Below are positions 5,051-10,847 of a stretch of 20,371 nucleotides of DNA, one piece after another. Position 1 is the first letter of the stretch; each line of letters begins with the position of its first letter. Source of the stretch: Syntrophaceae bacterium UBA1163 (GTDB lineage Bacteria > Desulfobacterota > BSN033 > UBA1163); assembly GCA_002311635.1 (NCBI GenBank), contig DBZJ01000226.1, positions 1 through 20,371 of the forward strand, in the 5' to 3' direction. Made by a program: the position numbers and the translations under genes. A model generated the notes under the pieces. That model did no database searches. It saw nothing but the letters and a program-made list of their open reading frames with translations, and was not told the DNA's origin.

Positions 5051-5329
5051 TCAACCCACTGGGGCCGAAGACGGCGTGTCACGCCTGGCACGGCGGAGCC
5101 CGCCCCAACTTGAAATCACAATTTGTGATTTCAAGTTAGAAAATTCTTCTTCTGTCAACTGGAACATAAAATCCCCTGGAAACCGAGCTATATTCCGCTT
5201 CACCGCCTGAACTAACACCCGCGGTTCAACTAGATAAAGCTCAGCTAAATCGGTACTCAACATTACTTTCTGGCCGCGAATCAACAAAATTCTCTGCTCA
5301 ATAATTTCTACAGGAATAAGTGTCTTCAT
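5051..5329 (-). CDS. Truncated ORF6N-domain protein
   Basis: A 92-aa product matching the ORF6N DNA-binding domain found in phage and selfish-element proteins: [62 protein letters not shown]. Family members continue with a YAFTEQGVAMLSSVL motif and a C-terminal region; here the frame turns into [10 protein letters not shown] and ends in GC-rich, hairpin-forming DNA, so the C-terminal half is gone. The start is well placed: GCAGAGG seven to eight bases upstream. A palindrome with the core ATCACAAATTGTGAT lies 14 bp before the start, and the identical 15-mer occurs inside the coding sequence, within a 31-bp palindrome at 5107-5137. Confidence 0.78.
   Translation of the reverse strand: MKTLIPVEIIEQRILLIRGQKVMLSTDLAELYLVEPRVLVQAVKRNIARFPGDFMFQLTEEEFSNLKSQIVISSWGGLRRARRDTPSSAPVG
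5107..5137. repeat. Perfect 31-bp palindrome inside the ORF6N gene
   Basis: Arms AACTTGAAATCACAA (5107-5121) and TTGTGATTTCAAGTT (5123-5137) around one base. It encodes [10 protein letters not shown], and its core (15-mer ATCACAAATTGTGAT on the minus strand) is identical to the core of the upstream palindrome at 5343-5363. Confidence 0.85.
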
Positions 5330-5342
5330 TCAACCTCTGCAA

Positions 5343-5363
5343 GGTATCACAAATTGTGATACC
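5343..5363 (-). promoter_or_regulatory. Putative operator upstream of the ORF6N gene
   Basis: Perfect palindrome with arms GGTATCACAA and TTGTGATACC around one base, 14 bp before the ATG. It shares its 15-bp core with the coding-region palindrome. A related but degenerate palindrome (GGTCACAAATTATGACC) lies at 6547-6563 with no ORF6N gene next to it. Binding by the ORF6N protein is inferred. Confidence 0.55.
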
Positions 5364-5421
5364 CTTTGGCTTATCAATTATCTAAGGCCGCACCAGTATA
5401 ACAAAAAGCCCATCGCCGTAT

Positions 5422-5859
5422 TTATAACAGCTCCGGATGGTTCGAACAAAGCCACTTCTCCACTTTGTCCCTTAGATTTTTCGCCAGGGCAAGCATCTCC
5501 TTTGCCTCTTGCTCGGATACCGCTCCCGCTTGTTCGTACTCAGTAATGTTTCTCTTCTTTCGGAATTTATCTAACTGAATGACGAGACCGGGATCTGCTT
5601 CGATCGTGTGAGCAAGCGACTGGATCACCCGGTAGTGATGGGCCCCCGTTGCAGCCCGATAACCGGCAGCGGCCAGAGCTGCCGTTGCCGCTTGCAAGGC
5701 AGCGTTGTAGGCTATATTCAGTTGCCAGTCGGGACTCAGATGAGGCGTTCGGCATTGGGCCAGGTCGCGATCCGCCATGCTTAGCAAGTCGGAAATCTCC
5801 TGGCGACTCGTTTGGTGCTCAATGAGCCAGCGGCTTTTTAGCCAGTCTTGCAAGCTCAC
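5422..5859 (-). CDS. HEPN-domain protein (putative toxin) paired with MNT
   Basis: A 145-aa all-helical HEPN protein: helix one around ISDLLSMADRDLAQC, WQLNIAYNAALQAATAALAAAGYRA matching the family's AYNA helix, HHYRVIQSLAHTI, then DKFRKKRNITEYEQ. The catalytic motif of HEPN RNases is R-x4-6-H; here R103-N104 is followed by Y108 where histidine is expected, as in the RN..(E)Y subgroup of HEPN proteins (SAV_6107-like). It may therefore be a non-canonical nuclease or an inactive binder; the tyrosine could be a modification target, by analogy with AMP-modified tyrosines in HEPN-MNT pairs. GTG start; its first 41 bases overlap the 3' end of the MNT gene, so the two are translationally coupled. 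Confidence 0.78.
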   Translation of the reverse strand: MSLQDWLKSRWLIEHQTSRQEISDLLSMADRDLAQCRTPHLSPDWQLNIAYNAALQAATAALAAAGYRAATGAHHYRVIQSLAHTIEADPGLVIQLDKFRKKRNITEYEQAGAVSEQEAKEMLALAKNLRDKVEKWLCSNHPELL

Positions 5860-6445
5860 GTTTGTCTCCGATGAGGAAAAACATGGGTCCTCTTAGGACC
5901 GTGCTGAGAAAATGGTGCCCTGCCGCCACCTTTGATCGGAATTCCGCGGGAGGATAAACGGTCGGGTTGATCTCCCGGCCGATTGTCTTTTGAGCCTCGC
6001 TCAGCGCTGACACAATCTCAGTAAAAGTTGCCTTGCCCACGACCAGGAGATCCACATCGCTCTCGCGGTGTTCTTCGCTGCGGGCCATGGATCCATAGAT
6101 GAAAGCCACATGGATGCGGCCGCCCAAAGGCGCCAAGGCGGCTTGCAGCGCTGCCCCCACTCCAACCGTCTTGACGACCAGGCTTTTCAGCTCTGCGAAT
6201 ACAGGGCAACGGGGATTTGCCTGGTAATAGACTTGATGGCCACGAACGATGCGCTGGATAATTCCGGCGTCTGAAAGCTGCTTCAATTCCCTCTGCACTC
6301 CACCCAGCCCGACTCCGGCAGCGCGAACGATTTCCCGCAGATAAAAAGCATCGTCGACATGGCCGTAGAGTAAAGAGAAAACCGCCCGGCGGGTCTTACT
6401 AAACAGAGTCCTGGAGAGGTTATCGCTTTCAGACAGTGTACTCAT
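5819..6445 (-). CDS. Winged-helix MNT-type nucleotidyltransferase (antitoxin), second copy
   Basis: From the ATG at 6445 the product is 208 aa: N-terminal winged helix (LFSKTRRAVFSLLYGHVDDAFYLREIVRAAG...GGVQRELKQLSDAGII) and a minimal nucleotidyltransferase domain with G118-S119 and D130-x-D132 in GSMARSEEHRESDVDLLVVG. It has the same domain order as the protein at 1353-1919 but differs throughout, so the two are distant paralogs. A TTG at 6484 would extend it by 13 residues and has AAGGAG four bases upstream. I prefer 6445 because a -35/-10 pair and a palindromic operator (6435-6484) occupy that stretch and family members usually start near MSTL. Translation would then be nearly leaderless. 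Partner of the HEPN gene at 5422-5859. Confidence 0.85.
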   Translation of the reverse strand: MSTLSESDNLSRTLFSKTRRAVFSLLYGHVDDAFYLREIVRAAGVGLGGVQRELKQLSDAGIIQRIVRGHQVYYQANPRCPVFAELKSLVVKTVGVGAALQAALAPLGGRIHVAFIYGSMARSEEHRESDVDLLVVGKATFTEIVSALSEAQKTIGREINPTVYPPAEFRSKVAAGHHFLSTVLRGPMFFLIGDKRELARLAKKPLAH

Positions 6446-6484
6446 TATGGGTACGATTGTACCTCTTTTAGGTACGATTTGCAA
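6435..6484 (-). promoter_or_regulatory. Promoter with built-in double operator, second MNT gene
   Basis: Minus strand: -35 TTGCAA (6479-6484), 17-bp spacer, -10 TACAAT (6456-6461). A palindrome, arms ATTGTACCT (6456-6464) and AGGTACGAT (6470-6478) with eight of nine pairs around a five-base centre, fills the space between the two hexamers. A weaker copy (AGTGTACTC at 6435 and GGGTACGAT at 6449) lies exactly 21 bp left, the same 9-5-9 double layout as at 1934-1977. Bound repressor would block polymerase directly. Confidence 0.65.
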
Positions 6485-6546
6485 GATTCTCCTTTTCGTT
6501 CAGTAAAGGCCAAACGCAGCTTTCGGCGCCCACCATGGGTCGAAGT

Positions 6547-6563
6547 GGTCACAAATTATGACC
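6547..6563. repeat. Orphan ORF6N-type palindrome
   Basis: GGTCACAAATTATGACC, a near-perfect palindrome differing at one position of the shared TCACAAATTGTGA core from the ORF6N-associated sites at 5107-5137 and 5343-5363. No ORF6N gene adjoins, so it could be the residue of a lost gene. Confidence 0.4.
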
Positions 6564-6619
6564 GGTTCAGGGTCAATCGCAGATTGCGAATTGCGGATTG
6601 AAGATAAAAACTTTGCCCC

Positions 6620-6648
6620 ACTATATCAAAAAAGCAATTGGATGGCAA
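6620..6648 (-). promoter_or_regulatory. Promoter-like module, third copy
   Basis: Minus strand: -35 TTGCCA (6643-6648), 17-bp spacer, -10 TATAGT (6620-6625). Positions 6583-6628 match 458-503 at 45 of 46 bases. Here no terminator follows, and transcription would run toward the MNT/HEPN operon, so it may serve as a distal promoter for it. Confidence 0.45.
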
Positions 6649-6883
6649 TCAAATCGTGATTCGTGCTCGTGGCTCGTGCGGGTGTTAGTAAGAAAAATAT
6701 AACACCTAATCAACGTAGATTGCGGAATGTCAATACAATCAAAAATCATTCAATCAAACCCGGGGTTCGTGTCGCGTGACCGTGGTTATATCCAGTGTCT
6801 GTGGTTCATTGAATTAATCCTTTATGAGTGTTATTTTGAATTATTCGGATGAGACAAAATCGTTAACATCGAGATTCCAGGAG

Positions 6884-6910
6884 AGGCCACTTCAAGAGTG
6901 GCCTTTGCTT
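6884..6910 (+). terminator. Terminator-like hairpin upstream of fsr
   Basis: Arms AGGCCACT and AGTGGCCT pair perfectly over eight bases around a five-base loop, followed by TTGCTTTT. No plus-strand gene ends just before it, so it could be an attenuator in the fsr leader or a leftover of a lost gene. Confidence 0.5.
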
Positions 6911-7071
6911 TTCGGGTTATCGTGTTCAAACAGCAGCAAATGTTACGGAGGTTTTACGAAACTGACGCATGACCAACGAAAGGTTATTCCGGCGGCAGTT
7001 CAGATAGCTCGGCAGGGGTTCGCATCCACTTTGGCCGATGGTGCTGGCTTTGATGTCAAAGGGAGAATGAA

Positions 7072-8289
7072 GTGACCGAAAAGGAGTCCTCCGCAGGAGG
7101 GTACCCGACTGTCTTTCCGATTCTCGTGGCCATCGGCTTTTGCCATTTGCTCAACGATATGATGCAATCGCTGATGCCAGCGATGTATCCGTTGCTGAAA
7201 ACCGGATTCCAACTCAACTTTGCGCAGGTGGGACTGATTACGTTGACGTATCAGTGCACCGCGTCGCTCCTGCAGCCGCTGGTGGGGCTCACGACGGATC
7301 GCCACCCTCAGCCGTATTCACTGGCGGCGGGAATGGCTTCGACCCTGATCGGGCTCATCTTATTCTCGCGGGTGCCGTCATTCCCGCTCCTTCTCGCATC
7401 GGCGGCCCTGATCGGCATGGGCTCTGCGGTGTTCCACCCGGAGGCGTCCCGCGTAGCCCACCTCGCCTCGGGAGGACAGCATGGCCTGGCGCAATCGCTC
7501 TTCCAAGTCGGTGGGAACGCGGGCGGAGCCTTGGGCCCCTTGCTGGCCGCGCTGTTTGTGCTGCCTCGCGGGCGAGAAAGCGTCGGATGGTTTGGGATCG
7601 CAGCACTCCTCGCCATTTTCATCCTTAGCCGCATCGGGGGGTGGTATGGACGTGTCCGCCCGAAGGCAGACCCGCCCCGTCCGCACCCGCCCATTGCAAG
7701 CGGAGCCTCCACACCGAAAGTCGGCCGCTCCCTGACGATCCTCATGGCCCTGATTTTTTCGAAGTTCTTTTATCTCGCGAGCCTCAACAGCTATTACACC
7801 TTTTATCTGATCAGCAAGTTTCACGTCTCGATACGGAGCGCACAGATCCACCTTTTCGTGTTCCTTGGGGCAGCGGCAGCCGGCACCCTGATCGGCGGAC
7901 CGATTGGGGACCGCATTGGTCGGAAACGCGTCATCTGGGTGTCGGTTCTGGGGGTCCTACCCTTTACCCTCCTGCTCCCGCACGTCTCCCTCGCCTGGAC
8001 TGGCCCACTCACCGTGGCCATCGGCCTGATCCTGGCGTCCGCGTTTCCCGCAATCGTGGTGTATGCGCAAGAGCTCATTCCGGGGAGGGTCGGAATGATT
8101 TCCGGCCTCTTCTTTGGCTTGGCATTTGGCATGGGTGGAATCGGTGCGGCGGTGCTGGGAAGATTGGCCGACGCGACGAGCATCACGACCGTGTATCAGG
8201 TGTGTGCCTTCCTCCCGTTAATAGGGATCCTGGCTGGGTTTCTCCCCGACCTGCAACGGGAGCGCCGGAAAAGGGGAGAGGGCCGATGA
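7072..8289 (+). CDS. fsr: MFS exporter, fosmidomycin resistance protein family
   Basis: A 405-aa inner-membrane transporter of the major facilitator superfamily, about the same length as E. coli Fsr and close to it in key stretches: HLLNDMMQSLMPAMYPLL, QVGLITLTYQCTASLLQPLVG, GSAVFHPEASRVAHLASGGQHGLAQSLFQVGGNAGGALGPLLAA. About 12 hydrophobic segments are visible, with a basic cytoplasmic loop near the middle (GRVRPKADPPRPHPP) and the MFS loop motif GDRIGRKRV after segment eight. Family members expel fosmidomycin and probably other small compounds using the proton gradient; the natural substrate is unclear. GTG start, with GGGAGA about six bases upstream. GC-rich compared with the toxin island. 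Confidence 0.9.
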   Translation: MTEKESSAGGYPTVFPILVAIGFCHLLNDMMQSLMPAMYPLLKTGFQLNFAQVGLITLTYQCTASLLQPLVGLTTDRHPQPYSLAAGMASTLIGLILFSRVPSFPLLLASAALIGMGSAVFHPEASRVAHLASGGQHGLAQSLFQVGGNAGGALGPLLAALFVLPRGRESVGWFGIAALLAIFILSRIGGWYGRVRPKADPPRPHPPIASGASTPKVGRSLTILMALIFSKFFYLASLNSYYTFYLISKFHVSIRSAQIHLFVFLGAAAAGTLIGGPIGDRIGRKRVIWVSVLGVLPFTLLLPHVSLAWTGPLTVAIGLILASAFPAIVVYAQELIPGRVGMISGLFFGLAFGMGGIGAAVLGRLADATSITTVYQVCAFLPLIGILAGFLPDLQRERRKRGEGR

Positions 8290-8326
8290 TAAGGGTAGAA
8301 AACCGATGAATGGACCTGATCCCTTA

Positions 8327-8356
8327 TTGACACGGATGAAGTAAATTTCTTATACT
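8327..8356 (+). promoter_or_regulatory. Sigma70-like promoter of the thiolase gene
   Basis: -35 TTGACA (8327-8332) is a perfect consensus; -10 TATACT (8351-8356) lies after 18 bp. Transcription would start near 8363, leaving a leader of about 65 nt that contains AAGGAGGT six bases before the ATG. This suggests the thiolase is transcribed independently of fsr. Confidence 0.75.
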
Positions 8357-8427
8357 GGTCTCTACCGCTCATTTGTGAAAAAAACCACAGGATGCGGGTA
8401 GGACCAAAAAATCAAGGAGGTACACCA

Positions 8428-9645
8428 ATGAAGGAACTAAGAGATGTTGTCATTGTCGGATATTTGAGGACGGCACAATCCAGATCGAGACCCAATGAGC
8501 CCGAAAGGGATGTATTCTACAAGTTGAGGGCCGATGACCTCCTGGCACGGCTTCTGCCGGAGGTGCTCAAGAGGAGCGGGGTGAAGCCCGAGGAGATAGA
8601 CGATTTTTTGATCGGGTCCGCGGTGGGCGTGAACGAGAATTGGACCTACGGCGGCAGGTATCCCATCCTCCTCGCCAATCTTCCCCAGACCATTCCAGCC
8701 AAGTTCGTGGACCAGCAGTGCGGCTCTTCCATGGCTGGCATCCACATTGGATTTCTGGAGATAGCGGCCGGCTTTGCGGACACGGTGCTCGTCGGAGGGA
8801 TGGAGCACATGACCCGGAATTACGGTGCGAATTTGAGGGCAAAAGCAGGCGCCATCAGCCCTAACCCCCGTTTTCTGAATGACGAGGCCATGAAACATTG
8901 GGACTTTGCCACCCTCTCCAATATGGGATTTACGGCTGAAAAACTCTTCACCCTGAGGGATTTCACGAAAGAGGACATGGACCGATGGGGCACACGTTCG
9001 CACAACCTGGCGGAAAAGGCACAGAAGGAGGGTTTCTTTAAAGACGAGATCCTGCCCATCGAGGCCGAGCAGGCGGATGGCAAGATGATGGTGGTTGACA
9101 AGGACATGGCCGTGCGGGCCGGTGCCACGTATGAGGGGATGAGGGATCTCAAGCCAGCCTTTAAAGAAGACGGCGTGATTACCGCCGGGAACTCCTCTCC
9201 CTTGAATGCAGCGGCCACATCGATGGTCCTGATGTCCAAGGAGAAGGCCAAAAAGAAAGGGCTCAAGCCCATGGCCACCCTCCGTTCCATCGGTTTCGCC
9301 GGGGTTGACCCCACGATCATGGGGGTAGGTCCGGTGCCGGCCTCTCGCTTGGCCCTGGAAAAGGCCGGACTGAAAGCAAAGGATATCGACTACTGGGAGA
9401 TCAACGAGGCGTTCTGCATTGTTGCGCTCAACTGCATCAAAGAGCTCGGCATCGATCCGGACCGGGTCAATGTCATGGGCGGCGGTACCGCGATCGGACA
9501 CCCGCTGGGGGCCACCGGCAATCGGCTGGTCGGCACCCTCGCGCGCATCCTTAAGCTGAAAGGTGCACGCTACGGCTTGTCCAATGCCTGCTGCGGCGGG
9601 GGACAGGGCGTTGCCACGATCATCGAGAGAGAGCAGTATTGGTGA
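8428..9645 (+). CDS. Thiolase (acetyl-CoA acyltransferase/acetyltransferase)
   Basis: A 405-aa cytosolic thiolase that should condense or cleave acyl-CoA and acetyl-CoA (fatty-acid beta-oxidation or acetoacetyl-CoA formation). The catalytic residues are present: nucleophile C98 in [15 protein letters not shown]358 in [16 protein letters not shown], and C388 in NACCGGGQG. The conserved NEAF motif reads NEAFC, with cysteine in place of the usual alanine. The start at 8428 is set by AAGGAGGT six bases upstream; an in-frame ATG at 8392 lacks such a site. It stands alone, with no hydratase or dehydrogenase gene beside it, so chain-length preference and direction cannot be told. Confidence 0.92.
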   Translation: MKELRDVVIVGYLRTAQSRSRPNEPERDVFYKLRADDLLARLLPEVLKRSGVKPEEIDDFLIGSAVGVNENWTYGGRYPILLANLPQTIPAKFVDQQCGSSMAGIHIGFLEIAAGFADTVLVGGMEHMTRNYGANLRAKAGAISPNPRFLNDEAMKHWDFATLSNMGFTAEKLFTLRDFTKEDMDRWGTRSHNLAEKAQKEGFFKDEILPIEAEQADGKMMVVDKDMAVRAGATYEGMRDLKPAFKEDGVITAGNSSPLNAAATSMVLMSKEKAKKKGLKPMATLRSIGFAGVDPTIMGVGPVPASRLALEKAGLKAKDIDYWEINEAFCIVALNCIKELGIDPDRVNVMGGGTAIGHPLGATGNRLVGTLARILKLKGARYGLSNACCGGGQGVATIIEREQYW

Positions 9646-9672
9646 TGTGAGCCACCCTGAAAGAAAGGCATT

Positions 9673-9696
9673 GAGCATAGCGCTTAGCGCATAGCG
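9673..9696. repeat. CATAGCG-type heptamer array
   Basis: Units CATAGCG, CTTAGCG, CATAGCG in tandem, shortly after the thiolase stop. The rest of the spacer to 9844 has a CGTGAGG-like trace (9738-9765) and a GC-rich inverted sequence (9764-9800). Confidence 0.6.
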
Positions 9697-9844
9697 AAAT
9701 TTCTATACAAAATTAGAAAAACCATTCCATTGACATCGTGTCTCGTAAATCATGAGGCGTGACCCCGCCTACACTTAAGTTTCGGCGGGCAGGCGTGAAT
9801 CGCAGGGCCTGGTTTATCGCCGTCTGGTATCCCCTGCCTTCACG

Positions 9845-10315
9845 CTAATCCGTTTCTCCGAACTCTTTTAGAATCTCTGGAAGGATTGAGTCGATAAATT
9901 CTGAAGGGGTCACCACGCGAAATGGATATTCGCCGGGTTCCTTTATTTTTCCAAAGTGCTGTTTATCGCCAGTCACTAAGAAATCCGCTCCACTCCGGAT
10001 CGCCGAAATAAGGACTGGAATGTCTTTGTCCGCAACCTGCCCGGAAAAGTCTCTCACGCCCTCGGGGCGAGGGAGAGGGATAACCTTTAGATTAAGCCTC
10101 GGGAGATAGGCTTTGTACACGGAGAGCAGACCGGGCATTTTCTTCCTCAGATTCCGCTCGATCTCAATCAAGTTGTATCTGCCCGTCGAGCCGATGAGAA
10201 ATGGCAGCTTGAGGCTAAGCAGGTCGAGGAGGATGCGCGGTGCGCCCCTCTCAGAGAGAAGACCTGACAGGATTACGTTCGAATCGAGGAAAACCCTAAC
10301 GACTTTTTTTCCCAT
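9845..10315 (-). CDS. PIN-domain ribonuclease toxin
   Basis: A 156-aa PIN-domain protein (COG1569-like). The acidic residues that hold the metal ions are visible: D11 in FLDSNVILSGLLS, E51 or E53 in NLIEIE, D97 in VADKDIPVL, and D117 in LVTGD. In toxin-antitoxin pairs such proteins cleave RNA until bound by the antitoxin. The ATG at 10315 overlaps the antitoxin gene by 20 bases in another frame, indicating a two-gene operon. Length and motif order are normal; it appears intact. The RNA target cannot be judged from sequence. Confidence 0.87.
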   Translation of the reverse strand: MGKKVVRVFLDSNVILSGLLSERGAPRILLDLLSLKLPFLIGSTGRYNLIEIERNLRKKMPGLLSVYKAYLPRLNLKVIPLPRPEGVRDFSGQVADKDIPVLISAIRSGADFLVTGDKQHFGKIKEPGEYPFRVVTPSEFIDSILPEILKEFGETD

Positions 10316-10583
10316 AAGTCTCTTGATATAGCTTTTCCCGTTCTTCTTTAAGCCCTGCCAGAAGCTCCTCCGGGGAAATTCCCGTTCCTCTCAGGATTCT
10401 CCTGATCTCTCTTCTCGCCTCATCCAGTTCAAGGCGTCTCGGAGTAATAATGACCGAATCTCCCACCGGAATGATCGAAACGATCTGCCCCTCTTCCAGA
10501 TGACTCCTCACCCTGATTTTCTTCGGAATGGTGAGTTGCCCACGGGACTTGATTGCTGCCGTGATCGATCTGACGCTTTGCAC
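10296..10583 (-). CDS. AbrB/MazE-type antitoxin
   Basis: A 95-aa protein with an N-terminal swapped-hairpin AbrB-type DNA-binding domain (ITAAIKSRGQLTIPKKIRVRSHLEEGQIVSIIPVGDSVIITP) and a charged helical tail (LDEARREIRRILRGTGISPEELLAGLKEEREKLYQETYG) that probably wraps the PIN toxin. The GTG at 10583 is preferred because GGAGG lies six bases before it; an ATG at 10598 would add five residues but puts that site inside the gene. Expected to repress its own operon at the palindrome 10595-10639. Confidence 0.87.
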   Translation of the reverse strand: MQSVRSITAAIKSRGQLTIPKKIRVRSHLEEGQIVSIIPVGDSVIITPRRLELDEARREIRRILRGTGISPEELLAGLKEEREKLYQETYGKKSR

Positions 10584-10594
10584 TTGGCACCTCC

Positions 10595-10641
10595 GCATTT
10601 TTTTCTGAATTCAGAATATCAGAATTCAGAAAAAAATGCAA
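10595..10641 (-). promoter_or_regulatory. Promoter/operator of the AbrB-PIN operon
   Basis: Perfect inverted repeat: arm GCATTTTTTTCTGAATTC (10595-10612) and its complement (10622-10639), with a nine-base centre. On the minus strand TTGCAT (10636-10641) and TATTCT (10613-10618) are 17 bp apart and fit -35 and -10; the -10 lies in the palindrome centre. Likely bound by the AbrB-type antitoxin to autorepress. Confidence 0.6.
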
Positions 10642-10682
10642 TACCCTTTCCCGGCGCAAATTGCGGTTTCAAGTTTGCAGCT

Positions 10683-10829
10683 CATCTTTGAGACGAGCCA
10701 TCTCAAGGAATGACTCTAACGCAATGGTCGTGACACTGTCACGACCATTTGTTCATTCGGGAATCCTTCGGCAAATTGAAAACAGGCTGTCCGATATTTG
10801 GAGGGATTTTGTCATAACTGTTCTGGTGA
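10683..10829 (-). pseudogene. Decayed DUF1016 gene relic
   Basis: This matches the 5' part of the DUF1016 gene at 4272-4958. Positions 10778-10826 correspond to 4921-4969 (start codon region) and 10722-10780 to 4644-4702, with about 222 bp missing between them at a GAA microhomology. A further small gap of about 14 bp then leads into 10683-10716, similar to 4590-4624. The frame from the old ATG (10814) stops after 20 codons. Read in the other frame, QFAEGFPNEQMVVTVSRPL aligns with QFAAAFPDEQIVVTLSRQL. The palindrome at its centre stayed perfect. Confidence 0.75.
10723..10749. repeat. Perfect 27-bp palindrome in the DUF1016 relic
   Basis: Arms AATGGTCGTGACA (10723-10735) and TGTCACGACCATT (10737-10749) around one base. 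It corresponds to 4645-4671; both arms changed at the matching position, so symmetry was preserved. Confidence 0.8.
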
Positions 10830-10847
10830 AGCTTATTCCATTCTTTT

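Larger units (their letters stand above)
6485..7071. other. Spacer between the MNT/HEPN operon and fsr
   Basis: It holds an orphan ORF6N-type palindrome (6547-6563), ATTGCGG heptamers (6573-6600), a promoter-like module (6620-6648, minus), decayed CGTGAGG-like sequence (6649-6685 and 6764-6790) and a terminator-like hairpin (6884-6910, plus). A plus-strand open frame at 6824-7075 abuts fsr, but the hairpin lies inside it, it has no good ribosome binding site and I recognise no family, so I do not call it. Confidence 0.6.

Noticed and set aside
6824..7075. Plus-strand 83-codon frame overlapping the fsr start by four bases
   Set aside because: No recognisable family, weak ribosome binding site, and a strong terminator-like hairpin inside it. 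The four-base overlap is probably chance.
7308..8309. Several frames of 80-220 codons on both strands across fsr
   Set aside because: Shadows of the MFS gene; compositions rich in R, P and G without motifs.
8437..9678. Minus-strand frame of 413 codons
   Set aside because: Antisense shadow of the thiolase gene in GC-rich codons; no family motifs.
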